A DNA stretch of 64,000 bases from Streptomyces sp. PTY087I2 (GTDB lineage: Bacteria; Actinomycetota; Actinomycetes; Streptomycetales; Streptomycetaceae): positions 1 to 64,000 of the forward strand of contig NZ_LZRD01000027.1 in assembly GCF_001687325.1 (NCBI RefSeq), given 5' to 3'. The position numbers and the translations under genes are program-made. The notes beneath the pieces are model-generated. The model was not told where the DNA came from. It saw only the letters and a program-made list of their open reading frames with translations, and ran no database searches. Positions 7,641 to 15,975 of this stretch are shown one piece after another (position 1 is the first letter of the stretch; each line of letters starts with the position of its first letter).

Positions 7641-9239
7641 TCACATCCGGAAGACGCCGAAGCCGCCACGGGCGCCCTCGACCGGTGCGGTGTGGATCGC
7701 GGACAGGCACATCCCGAGGACGGTCCGGGTGTCGCGCGGGTCGATGACCCCGTCGTCGTACAGCCGCCCGGACAGGAACATCGGCAGCGACTCCGCCTCG
7801 ATCTGCTGCTCCACCATGGCGCGCAGCCCGGCGTCCGCCTCGTCGTCGTACGGCTGCCCCTTTGCCGCGGCCGAGGCGCGGGCGACGATGGAGAGCACGC
7901 CCGCGAGCTGCTGCGGGCCCATGACGGCGGACTTGCTGCTGGGCCAGGCGAAGAGGAAGCGCGGGTCGTAGGCGCGGCCGCACATGCCGTAATGCCCGGC
8001 CCCGTAGGACGCGCCCATCAGGACCGACAGATGCGGGACCTTGGAGTTGGCGACCGCGTTGATCATCATCGCGCCGTGCTTGATGATGCCGCCCTGCTCG
8101 TACTCCTTGCCGACCATGTAGCCGGTGGTGTTGTGGAGGAAGAGGAGCGGAATGTCGCGCTGGTTGGCGAGTTGGATGAACTGGGCCGCCTTCTGTGACT
8201 CCTCGCTGAACAGCACCCCTTGGGCGTTGGCGAGGATGCCGACCGGATAGCCGTGGAGCCGCGCCCACCCCGTCACCAGGCTCGTCCCGTACAGCGGCTT
8301 GAACGCGTCGAAGTCCGAGCCGTCGACCAGGCGGGCGATGACCTCGCGCGGGTCGAACGGGGCCTTCAGGTCGCCCGGCACGATGCCGAGCAGTTCGTCC
8401 TCGTCGTACTTCGGCGGCTCGGCCGGGCCCGGATCGGTGTGCGCCTTACGCCAGTTGAGCCGGGCGACGATCCGACGGGCCTGGCGGATCGCGTCGTGCT
8501 CGTCCACGGCGAAGTGGTCGGCGAGCCCCGATGTACGGGCGTGCATCTCGGCCCCGCCGAGGGATTCGTCGTCGCTCTCCTCGCCGGTGGCCATCTTCAC
8601 GAGAGGCGGTCCACCGAGGAAGACCTTGGACTGCTCCTTGATCATCACCGCGTGGTCGGACATGCCGGGGACGTACGCGCCTCCGGCGGTGGAGTTGCCG
8701 AACACGACGGCCACGGTGGGGATTCCGGCGGCGGAGAGCCGGGTGATGTCCCGGAAGAGCGCCCCGCCGGGGATGAAGATCTCCTTCTGGGAGGGCAGGT
8801 CGGCCCCGCCCGACTCCACCAGGCTGATGACGGGGAGCCGGTTGGCGAAGGCGATCTCGTTCGCGCGCAGGGCCTTCTTCAGCGTCCAGGGGTTCGACGC
8901 CCCGCCGCGTACGGTCGGGTCGTTGGCGGTGATCAGGCATTCGACGCCCTCGACCACCCCGATCCCGGTGACGAGCGAGGCCCCGACGGCGTACTCGCTG
9001 CCCCAGGCGGCCAGCGGCGACAGCTCCAGGAACGGGGTGTCGGGGTCGACGAGCAGCTCGATCCGCTCCCGGGCCGGAAGCTTGCCGCGCTTGCGGTGCC
9101 GGGTCACGTACTTCTCGCCGCCGCCCGCGAGCGCCTTGGCGTGCTCGGTCTCCAGCTCGGCGAGCTTCTCCGTCATGGTGGACCGATTCGCCGCGTACTC
9201 GGGACTGTTGGTGTCGAGCGCGGTGGGCAGGACGGTCAT
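7641..9239 (-). CDS. acyl-CoA carboxylase beta (carboxyltransferase) subunit
   Basis: A 532-residue carboxyltransferase of the methylcrotonyl/geranyl/propionyl-CoA carboxylase beta type. Two crotonase-like halves are visible: NDPTVRGGASNP with VESGGADLPSQ in the first, and HNTTGYMVGKEYEQGG with GASYGAGHYGMCGRAYDP in the second. The second set is typical of MCC/geranyl-type beta subunits, so the acceptor is likely a 3-methyl-2-enoyl-CoA. That substrate is an inference. The ATG has GGAGGTGA upstream and overlaps the AtuA-like gene as ATGA. The protein ends 19 bases before the alpha-subunit start, so the two should be made together. Confidence 0.94.
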   Translation of the reverse strand: MTVLPTALDTNSPEYAANRSTMTEKLAELETEHAKALAGGGEKYVTRHRKRGKLPARERIELLVDPDTPFLELSPLAAWGSEYAVGASLVTGIGVVEGVECLITANDPTVRGGASNPWTLKKALRANEIAFANRLPVISLVESGGADLPSQKEIFIPGGALFRDITRLSAAGIPTVAVVFGNSTAGGAYVPGMSDHAVMIKEQSKVFLGGPPLVKMATGEESDDESLGGAEMHARTSGLADHFAVDEHDAIRQARRIVARLNWRKAHTDPGPAEPPKYDEDELLGIVPGDLKAPFDPREVIARLVDGSDFDAFKPLYGTSLVTGWARLHGYPVGILANAQGVLFSEESQKAAQFIQLANQRDIPLLFLHNTTGYMVGKEYEQGGIIKHGAMMINAVANSKVPHLSVLMGASYGAGHYGMCGRAYDPRFLFAWPSSKSAVMGPQQLAGVLSIVARASAAAKGQPYDDEADAGLRAMVEQQIEAESLPMFLSGRLYDDGVIDPRDTRTVLGMCLSAIHTAPVEGARGGFGVFRM

Positions 9240-10978
9240 GCGGTCACCTCCGGGGCATCGATGCCTTCGAGCAGGGCTACGGGGATCGGCAGCCACCGGG
9301 ACCGCAGCCACTCCCCCAGCGCCTTGGCCTGCGGGTCGAAGCGGGCCTGGGCGGCGACGCCTTCGCCCAGGAGGCCGTGGACGGTGAAGTTGAGGGCGCG
9401 GAGGTTGGGCAGGACATGGCGTACGACGGTCAAGTCAGCGGTCTCCGGCAGCAGTTCTTGCAGTCGCTCGACGGTCAGCTCGCGTGCCAGCCACCGCCAC
9501 GCGTCGTCGTCGCGGACCCAGACGCCCACGTTGGCGTCGCCGCCCTTGTCGCCGCTGCGAGCGCCCGCGATGAGGCCGAGGGGGGCGGGGCGGGTGGGGG
9601 TGGCGGAGGGGTACGGATCGGGGAGCGGGGGTTCCTGGACGTCGACCAACTCCTGTGTCTGGGTGGGCGGTTCGATCGCCCTCCGGGTCCCGTCCGGCAG
9701 CACGGCGATGTGCTCGACATCGGCCGCCGGTACGGGCCGGGCCTCGAACACCCCGTAGGGCGCGCCCTTTCCGGGCGGGGCGGTGACGTGGAAGCCCGGG
9801 TAGCTGCCGAGGGCGAGTTCGATGGCGGCGGAGGAGACGGCGCGGCCGACCGCGTCGGCGTCCTGGTCGCGGACGACGAGCCGAAGCAGGGCGCTGGCCC
9901 GTTCCTCGGTGTCGGCGTCGGCGTGGTCGGTACGGGACAGTTCCCAGCGCACCTCGGCGGGCGGGCGGCCGCCGCCTCGCTCCAGGGCGTCGGCGAACTG
10001 GTCCTGTACGAGGAGGGCCTTGGCCTCGATGTCGAGACCGGTGAGGACGAAGACGACCTCGTTGCGCCAGCCGCCGAGCCGGGTGAGCCCGGCCTTGAGG
10101 GTGGGCGGCGGGGCCTCGCCGCGTACGCCGTCGATGCGGACCCGGTCGGGGCCGTCGGGGGTGAGCCGTACGGTGTCGAGGCGGGCGGTGACGTCGGGGC
10201 CGGCGTACCGGGATCCGCCGGTCTCGTAGAGGAGTTGGGCGGTGACGGTGGAGAGGTCGACGACCCCGCCCGTACCGTCGTGCTTGGTGATGACGGACGA
10301 GCCGTCGGCGTGGATCTCGGCGAGCGGGAAGCCGGGGCGGCGGAGGCGGGCGGGGTCGTGCTCGCCGAAGAAGGCGTAGTTCCCGCCGGTCGCCTGCGTA
10401 CCGCACTCCAGGACGTGCCCGGCGACCACGGCCCCCGCGAGCGCGTCCAGGTCGTCCGGGCCCCAGCCGAAGTGGGCGGCGGCGGGCCCGGTGACCAGGG
10501 CCGCGTCGGTGACCCGGCCGGTGACGACGACATCGGCCCCGGCCCGCAGACAGGCGGCGATCCCGGAGCCGCCGAGGTAGGCGTTGGCGGTGAGGAACCC
10601 GTCCGGGACGGGCAGGCTGTCGCCCTCGACGTGCGCGACGGCGACGGGCACGCCGACTTTCTCCGCCAACTGCCTTACTGAGTCGGCGAGTCCGGCCGGG
10701 TTGAGGCCGCCCGCGTTGGCGACGATCTTCACCCCGCGCTCGTGGGCGAGGCCGAGCCCTTCCTCCAACTGGCGGAGGAAGGTGGTGGCGTATCCCTTCT
10801 GCGGGTCCTTGAGGCGGCTGCGGCCGAGGATGAGCATGGTCAGCTCGGCGAGGTAGTCACCGGTGAGGACGTCGAGGGGGCCGCCGGTGAGCATGTCGCG
10901 CAGGGCGTCGAAGCGGTCGCCGTAGAAGCCGGAGGCGTTGCCGATGCGGAGGGGCGCGGGGGCGGAGGGGCCGCTCAT
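9236..10978 (-). CDS. AtuA/DUF1446-family acyclic terpene utilisation protein
   Basis: A 580-residue protein of the DUF1446 (AtuA) family. The first two thirds begin LRIGNASGFYGDRFDALRDML and contain AGGLNPAGLADSVRQL and GRVTDAALVTGPAAAHFGW. The C-terminal domain, near LGLIAGARSGDKGGDANVG, corresponds to the extra AtuA-like domain. In Pseudomonas the atu genes are needed for citronellol/geraniol breakdown, but the reaction of AtuA is not established. Here it is coupled by ATGA overlaps to genes on both sides and belongs to the carboxylase pathway. Confidence 0.9.
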   Translation of the reverse strand: MSGPSAPAPLRIGNASGFYGDRFDALRDMLTGGPLDVLTGDYLAELTMLILGRSRLKDPQKGYATTFLRQLEEGLGLAHERGVKIVANAGGLNPAGLADSVRQLAEKVGVPVAVAHVEGDSLPVPDGFLTANAYLGGSGIAACLRAGADVVVTGRVTDAALVTGPAAAHFGWGPDDLDALAGAVVAGHVLECGTQATGGNYAFFGEHDPARLRRPGFPLAEIHADGSSVITKHDGTGGVVDLSTVTAQLLYETGGSRYAGPDVTARLDTVRLTPDGPDRVRIDGVRGEAPPPTLKAGLTRLGGWRNEVVFVLTGLDIEAKALLVQDQFADALERGGGRPPAEVRWELSRTDHADADTEERASALLRLVVRDQDADAVGRAVSSAAIELALGSYPGFHVTAPPGKGAPYGVFEARPVPAADVEHIAVLPDGTRRAIEPPTQTQELVDVQEPPLPDPYPSATPTRPAPLGLIAGARSGDKGGDANVGVWVRDDDAWRWLARELTVERLQELLPETADLTVVRHVLPNLRALNFTVHGLLGEGVAAQARFDPQAKALGEWLRSRWLPIPVALLEGIDAPEVTA

Positions 10979-11778
10979 CGGGTCTCCCGCTCCGCGCTCG
11001 GCAGCCGGCCCGGTCCCGGCGGGCCGGCGAAGGCCTGGGCGATGCCGAGCCACTGGTCGGCCTCGCGGCCCTCGGCGGTGATCGCGAGGTCGGAGCGGTG
11101 GGCGCGCTGGGTGACCAGGAGGCAGAAGTCGAGGAGGGGGCCGGTGATCCGCTGGGCGGCGCCCTCGGGCCCGTACGCGACCATCTCGCCGTCCGGGGTG
11201 CGGAGTTCGACGCGGAACTCCTCCTCGGGCGCGGTGATCCCGCGTACCGCGTAGGCGTAGTTCCGGGCCCGTACGCCGATCCGGGCCACATGCCGGAGCC
11301 GGGCGGTCGGGGCCCGGGTGACACCCAGGGCGTCGGCGATGTCCTGGCCGTGGGCCCAGGTCTCCATGAGCCGGGCGGTCGCCATGGACGCGACGCTCAT
11401 CGGCGGCCCGTACCAGGGGATCCGGGTGCCGGCCGGGGCGTCGCGGAGGACCTTGTCGAGCCGGGCCCGGCCCTCCCGCCAGCGGGCGAGCAGGGCGTCC
11501 GGGGCATGGGCGGCGACCAGGGCGTCGGCCGCCTCGTCGACGAAGGACTCGGGGGCGGCCAGGGCCTTGGTCACCTCGTCGCCGAACCGGTCCGGCTCGG
11601 TGGCCGCCAGCAGGGCGACCTCGTCGGTCCAGCTGAGATGGGCGATCTGGTGGGCGACGGTCCACCGCTCGGCGGGCGTCGGCCCGCGCCAGCCGGGCTC
11701 GTCCAACGCCCCCACCAGCTCGTCGAGTTCGTCGCTCTCTTCGCGCAGATCGTCGATCACGGCTACGACAGCGGACAC
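10975..11778 (-). CDS. TIGR03084-family metal-binding protein (maleylpyruvate isomerase-like fold)
   Basis: A 267-residue protein, first gene of the operon. The N-terminal four-helix DinB-like bundle is visible from the metal-ligand pattern W-T-V-A-H-Q-I-A-H (about residues 40-48) and the later METWAHGQDIADAL stretch. This matches TIGR03084 proteins, relatives of mycothiol-dependent maleylpyruvate isomerases, which often sit beside AtuA genes in actinobacteria. The GTG at 11778 is chosen over an ATG 20 codons upstream because GAGGGGAG precedes it. The exact reaction is unknown. Confidence 0.85.
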   Translation of the reverse strand: MSAVVAVIDDLREESDELDELVGALDEPGWRGPTPAERWTVAHQIAHLSWTDEVALLAATEPDRFGDEVTKALAAPESFVDEAADALVAAHAPDALLARWREGRARLDKVLRDAPAGTRIPWYGPPMSVASMATARLMETWAHGQDIADALGVTRAPTARLRHVARIGVRARNYAYAVRGITAPEEEFRVELRTPDGEMVAYGPEGAAQRITGPLLDFCLLVTQRAHRSDLAITAEGREADQWLGIAQAFAGPPGPGRLPSAERETR

Positions 11779-11837
11779 GTGCGCTCCCCTCGGGACCGGG
11801 TGTGGTGCCCAGGAGCATGGCAGCGCACCAGGAAACA

Positions 11838-11857
11838 ATCAAGCACGCTTGCATGAT
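11838..11857. promoter_or_regulatory. putative TetR operator of the acyl-CoA operon
   Basis: ATCAAGCACGCTTGCATGAT is a palindrome in which 16 of 20 positions pair (ATCA.GCA.GC.TGC.TGAT). It lies 60 bases before the first gene of the operon and stands out as AT-richer than its surroundings. Size and place fit a TetR-family site, most simply for the regulator encoded at the end of the operon. Confidence 0.7.
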
Positions 11858-11935
11858 TTTCTGCCCGCAGACCGCCGGGACGACGCCCACCGCGCCGGCC
11901 CGCCGGTCACTCGTCGCCGGTCACTAGCCGCTCGG

Positions 11936-12490
11936 TCAGTCGCCGCCCATGGCCGCCTTCGCCATCTGCTCCGTCGTGCTGGCCCCGTCGAGGGCCTCGC
12001 GCACGATGTCCGCGTGACCGCTGTGGTGGGCGATCTCGCGGAACGCGTGCAGCAGGACGTGCCGGACGGTCCAGACGAGGGGCTCCGGCGGCGACCAGGG
12101 ATAGCGCGGGAGCGTGATCGCCCGGTCGAGATCGGGTTCCTCGCGGACGGCACGGTCGAAGGCCTCCGCCCCGGCCCGGAACGCGTCGAGGTGACCGGCG
12201 AGGGTTTCGTCGTCGGTCATGCGGTTGCCGTCCGGATCGAGGTCGGCCCAGCCGACCTCGGGGGCGGCGGTGCCGTCGATCACGGACAGCCAGTTGCGCT
12301 GCACCTCAGCGAGGTGCTTGACGAGGCCGCCGAGGGTCAGCTCGCTCACGGTCGACCGGGTGCGGGCCTGCTCGTCGGTGAGCCCGGCGACCGTGTAGAG
12401 GAAGTTGGTGCGCTGGTCGGCGACCATGACCAGCAGGTCTTCGCGTTCACCGGTCTTCGGGGCGCTGCCGGTCGGTCCGGTCGGTTCCAT
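11936..12490 (-). CDS. DinB-family (DUF664) protein
   Basis: A 184-residue DinB-like four-helix protein. Metal-ligand histidines are visible as LVKHLAEVQRNWL near residue 57 and LLHAFREIAHHSGHADIVREAL near residues 143-164. DUF664 proteins in actinobacteria are thought to be thiol-transfer or damage-response enzymes that use mycothiol. The start at 12490 follows AGGAGG at good spacing. It stands alone on the minus strand, back to back with the NUDIX gene. Confidence 0.88.
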   Translation of the reverse strand: MEPTGPTGSAPKTGEREDLLVMVADQRTNFLYTVAGLTDEQARTRSTVSELTLGGLVKHLAEVQRNWLSVIDGTAAPEVGWADLDPDGNRMTDDETLAGHLDAFRAGAEAFDRAVREEPDLDRAITLPRYPWSPPEPLVWTVRHVLLHAFREIAHHSGHADIVREALDGASTTEQMAKAAMGGD

Positions 12491-12605
12491 GGCGTGCCTC
12501 CTGGGGCGCAGGATGGGGGTCGATCCGGCGACTCTAGAACCGGGCACCGTACGGACGAAGGTATTCCGGCGGCGGCTCGGCTGTCGGGCGCGTTAGCCTC
12601 CGTCG

Positions 12606-13322
12606 ATGACTGCCGAAACCCGCCCGCTGACCGTCCTGTTCGACGCCGACAAGCTGATCCTGGAACTGCGTCACGACGCGGAGGGCGCGTACCACGCCTT
12701 CCCCGGCGGGCTCTCCGCCGCCGCTGACGCCCCGCGCGTCGCCCTGCCCCTGGCGGAGGCCCTGCACGCCCGCATCCGGCCCGCCGGGACGGCGGAGACG
12801 GTTCTGCGCGCCTGGTCGGAGGGCGCGGCGCCGGAGGGCCCGGTGGCTCTGGTCGACCCCGCGGCGGTGGAGCCGGTACGGGTACGGGCCGGGGCGGTCG
12901 TCATCCGCGACGGGGCCGTGCTCCTGATCCGCTTCACCGACGAGGACGGGTCGTCGCACTACGAGATCCCGGGCGGCGGGGTCGAGGAGGGCGAGACGCC
13001 GGAGACGGCCGTCGTACGCGAGCTGGACGAGGAGACCGGCCTGACCGGGACCGTCGGGCCCCAGGTGGCCCGCGTCTGGAAGGACGGCCGCCACGAGCAC
13101 TACTTCCTGGTGTCCGCCACGGGCGAGGTCGGCCCGCCGGAGACGCTGGACAACTACGGCGGCACCCCGGTCTGGGTCCCCGTGGACCGCCTGCCCGCCA
13201 CCCCGCTCTGGCCCCGGCGGCTGTCCTGGCGTATCGAGCACTGGCACCGGACGGGGTGGCCCGAGCGCCCGGCGGAGCTGGCCGACTCCATCACGGAGCT
13301 GGGGCCGCCGTGCGGGTGGTGA
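12606..13322 (+). CDS. NUDIX hydrolase
   Basis: A 238-residue protein. The first 95 residues (MTAETRPLTVLFDADKLIL...) are an unassigned domain. The NUDIX domain follows, with a full box: G at GGGVEEG, E, then TPETAVV, then RELDEETGL. It should hydrolyse a nucleoside diphosphate linked to some group X; the substrate is not readable. It is divergent from the DinB gene, with about 115 bases between them. A short hairpin just downstream may end the transcript. Confidence 0.9.
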   Translation: MTAETRPLTVLFDADKLILELRHDAEGAYHAFPGGLSAAADAPRVALPLAEALHARIRPAGTAETVLRAWSEGAAPEGPVALVDPAAVEPVRVRAGAVVIRDGAVLLIRFTDEDGSSHYEIPGGGVEEGETPETAVVRELDEETGLTGTVGPQVARVWKDGRHEHYFLVSATGEVGPPETLDNYGGTPVWVPVDRLPATPLWPRRLSWRIEHWHRTGWPERPAELADSITELGPPCGW

Positions 13323-13330
13323 GGGGCGTG

Positions 13331-13352
13331 CGAGCCCTCGGCGCGGGGCTCG
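13331..13352 (+). terminator. short hairpin after the NUDIX gene
   Basis: CGAGCCC and GGGCTCG pair perfectly around an eight-base loop, starting 9 bases after the NUDIX stop. There is no T-run, as is common in Streptomyces. Confidence 0.45.
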
Positions 13353-13640
13353 TCAGCGTTTGACGCGATTGCGGACGGCCAGGGCCGTCAGGCCGCCAGG
13401 CCCAGGCAGCACCAAGCACCACGGTGGTGAGCACGGTGGCCACGAGCCGGCCCAGGGCGGGGGGCGCCAGTGGTGTTCCTCGGCCAGGGTGCGGCGCGGA
13501 GTCAACGCGCTCCCCCGCGTAGCCCGCCCGAGCGGTACGGGGTCGGGGCGAAGGTGCAGACGCCTTCGCGCCGTATCCGGTCCAGGCGAACGGCCCCCGG
13601 CGCACACGGGGAACGCCCGGGCCCGACCGTACCGGCTCAC
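13353..13640 (-). pseudogene. possible frameshifted remnant of a small membrane protein
   Basis: This is the only content seen in the 360 bases between the NUDIX gene and the next CDS. On the minus strand a hydrophobic stretch, LGRLVATVLTTVVLGAAWAW, is in one frame. A membrane-anchor-like tail, ALAVRNRVKR followed by a stop at 13353, is in another. A plausible lead-in (LAEEHHW) is in the same frame as the tail. Joining them needs two frameshifts, so this may be a decayed C-terminus. The family is not recognised and a chance arrangement is possible. Confidence 0.25.
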
Positions 13641-13683
13641 GCAAGAAGGGGCCCCGCTCGCGCGCGAAGCCCCCGGTTCGCTC

Positions 13684-14739
13684 CTACGCCCCCGCCTGCC
13701 CCGCCTCGTCCAGGACGGCACGGGGAACACCCAGCTGCGGCAGCTCCAGGTGACGGGTCCCCGTGGGGACGGACACCTCGCCGGAGTGGACCAGGTCGGA
13801 GAGGTCCACCTCCAGGGTGCGGACCGCTTCCACCAGGTCGGCCGCCGCCTCGAGGGCGGGATCTCTCATGGTCAGCGCGCCGGGCACCGTGCGCTGCCAG
13901 AGGGTGTCGTGGCGGTCCCAGCCGAGTCGGCCGAGCCGCTCGGGGTCGGGAAGGCCAGGGGTGCCGACGGGGGTCTCCAGCCGGAGGGCATCGGTGTAGG
14001 ACGTGGCGGCGGCGACGGCGAAGCGGAGAGGGTCGCGGGCGGAGGACAGACGAAGGCTGAAGTCGCCGGGAAATTCGAACACCTCGGCGCAGAGGGCCTG
14101 AAGTGCGCTGCCCAGCCGCGCCTGGGCGTCCTCCCAGTCCCGCACGGGCTTCGAGGGCTCGGGAGGGGAGAGATCCGCGCGGGCCGAGCCGCGCCACAGA
14201 TCCGGCTGCCCCGGGCGGAACTCGGCGCCCCGGTCGGTGCAGAGCAACTGGAGGATCACGCAGCCCTCGTCCAGCGTGACGGCCACACTGGTTCCCGGCC
14301 GGTGCCACACCGCTCGGAGGCCCGGACCCGCCAGGCGGGTGGGCGGCCCGCCGAGGGCGTACGCGGTGACCTCGCGGGCGGTCTGGGCGAAGTGGAACTC
14401 GTGGGAGTGGTCGTCGTCGTAGGCGATGCCGTAGGAAAGGTTGATCTCCAGTCCCAGCACCTGCTCGGGGTCCTCGGCCGCCACGGTCAGCACCCCGACG
14501 CCCTGGCGGGGCCCCTGGGGATGGCCGCCCAACTCCCATGCCACCTCGGGACGGCGGCCCCGCGCCAGGTCCGGCGGGCTTCCGCCGGGGGTCACGGGCC
14601 GCACCTGCCACCCCAGCGAGTCGAGCGCGGCCCGCACCTCCGGCAGCCGCCAGGTGCCCATGTCGAGCGGGAGCAGTTCGTCCAGCAAGCGCTGGAACCG
14701 TGTCTCGGAGTCCCAGCCACGGTACGCGTCTGTCGTCAT
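13684..14739 (-). CDS. hypothetical protein, DUF6301-like
   Basis: A 351-residue soluble protein with no signal peptide or membrane segment. The N-terminal half, with W-x-L-P-E-V-R-A-A-L-D-S-L-G-W, an EINLSYGIAYDD segment and the pattern PPTRLAGPGLRAVWHRPGTSVAV, resembles the actinobacterial DUF6301 family. The C-terminal half (LGRLGWDRHD, LEAAADLVEAVRTL) is helical and resembles the chaperone-like partner domains seen near secretion effectors. Both resemblances are from memory of pattern. Function is unknown. It runs parallel to the Sel1-repeat gene upstream with a 90-base gap. Confidence 0.65.
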   Translation of the reverse strand: MTTDAYRGWDSETRFQRLLDELLPLDMGTWRLPEVRAALDSLGWQVRPVTPGGSPPDLARGRRPEVAWELGGHPQGPRQGVGVLTVAAEDPEQVLGLEINLSYGIAYDDDHSHEFHFAQTAREVTAYALGGPPTRLAGPGLRAVWHRPGTSVAVTLDEGCVILQLLCTDRGAEFRPGQPDLWRGSARADLSPPEPSKPVRDWEDAQARLGSALQALCAEVFEFPGDFSLRLSSARDPLRFAVAAATSYTDALRLETPVGTPGLPDPERLGRLGWDRHDTLWQRTVPGALTMRDPALEAAADLVEAVRTLEVDLSDLVHSGEVSVPTGTRHLELPQLGVPRAVLDEAGQAGA

Positions 14740-14829
14740 CCGGGTAACCCTATGGCGGAGCCTTCACCGGCCGTCGGGCGGCCGACGGATACCTTCCCGC
14801 CGAGCGGCCGACGCCCGGCGGGAAACCAA

Positions 14830-15801
14830 CTACCGCCCGCCTCCCCCGCCTTCCGGCCGCGGCCTCGCGGCGGCGGCCTTCCGGTGCCACGTCCGCGCCT
14901 GACGGAAGTGCCCCGCCTGTTCCGAGAGTTCCGCCAGCCGGGTCATCGCCGCCACGTGCCCGGCCTCGGCCGCCTTCTCGTACCAGCCTTGTGCCGCGTA
15001 GAGATCACCCTTCCGTTCCCCGGTGCGCCCCAGCGCCATCATCGATTCGACGTCACCCTTCCGCGCGTCCTTGATCACCTGGGCCCTGAGCATGTCGAGA
15101 ATCTCGGAGCGGCTGAGCAGTCCGGCGAGCAGGCGACCGCCCTCGGGGTCGCCCGCGTCGAGCGACCTGCGGTACCAGGTCTTCGCCGCCTCCCTGTCGC
15201 CCTGTTCCAGGAAAATGATCCCGAGGGTGTTCATCGCGGCGGTGGAACCCCCGTCCGCTGCCCGACGGGCCCATCGCTCGGCCTCCACGACCTCACCCCG
15301 CCGGTGGAGCAGCTGCCCGACGGTGTACGCGGCGTCGGCGTGCCCCGCCTCGGCGGCCCGGCGGAACCAGTCCTCGGCCTCCGCGTCGGAACCCCGCTCC
15401 TCGTACAGGGCCCCGAGGGTGGCCATCGCGGACGCATTGCCTCCCTCGGCCGAACGCCGGTACCAGTGGAAGGCCTCGGTATGGTCCCCCCGCGACCGCA
15501 GGGCGAACGCGACCATCTCCATCGCACGCACGTGCCCCGCGCCGGCGGCCGCCCGTAGCAGCTGCTCGGCCTCGTCCCGCCGTCCCCACTGGTGGAGCAG
15601 CGCGCCAAGGGCGACGGGGGCATCGGGGTGCCCCTTCTCCACCGCCCGGCGCAGCCACCGCTCGGCGCCTTCCTGGTCCTGGTGATGACCGAGATACACG
15701 CCGTACCGGGTCATTCCGGCGGCATCCCCTGCCTCGGCGGCCTCACGCAGGGCCTCCGCCCCGCCGCCCCTCGGTCCCTGCCCCTTCGACCTCCACCGCA
15801 T
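14830..15801 (-). CDS. Sel1/TPR-like repeat protein
   Basis: A 323-residue all-helical repeat protein. About seven Sel1-like units of some 36 residues run through it, each with a pattern like A-x-x-W-(Y/F)-R-R-A-A-E-x-G-H-x-x-A-M-x-x-L-G, for example FHWYRRSAEGGNASAMATLG and WYEKAAEAGHVAAMTRLAEL. Such proteins are scaffolds for protein contacts. The start at 15801 has AAGGGGG six bases upstream; an ATG two codons earlier would overlap that ribosome site. A poly-Gly tail closes the protein. Confidence 0.88.
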   Translation of the reverse strand: MRWRSKGQGPRGGGAEALREAAEAGDAAGMTRYGVYLGHHQDQEGAERWLRRAVEKGHPDAPVALGALLHQWGRRDEAEQLLRAAAGAGHVRAMEMVAFALRSRGDHTEAFHWYRRSAEGGNASAMATLGALYEERGSDAEAEDWFRRAAEAGHADAAYTVGQLLHRRGEVVEAERWARRAADGGSTAAMNTLGIIFLEQGDREAAKTWYRRSLDAGDPEGGRLLAGLLSRSEILDMLRAQVIKDARKGDVESMMALGRTGERKGDLYAAQGWYEKAAEAGHVAAMTRLAELSEQAGHFRQARTWHRKAAAARPRPEGGGGGR

Positions 15802-15975
15802 GGACATCCCCCTTGAGATCACCGGCGCTCGGCCGTCCCTCAAGATTCAGGACGAAGCTCTGCCCGCCCCGGGTTCCCACCATGTCCGCCCGGCCGCCCG
15901 GCCGTTGGATGCGAGCCGCCTCGGCCCGGACGCACGGCTGCTGCCGCGAGCCGCCTCGACCCGGCGGACCGCGCC

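Noticed and set aside
2626..7747. Very long antisense frames opposite the catabolic operon (for example 2626-4389 and 5543-7747)
   Set aside because: They are mirrors of GC-rich genes with strong third-position bias and show no domain or start signal.
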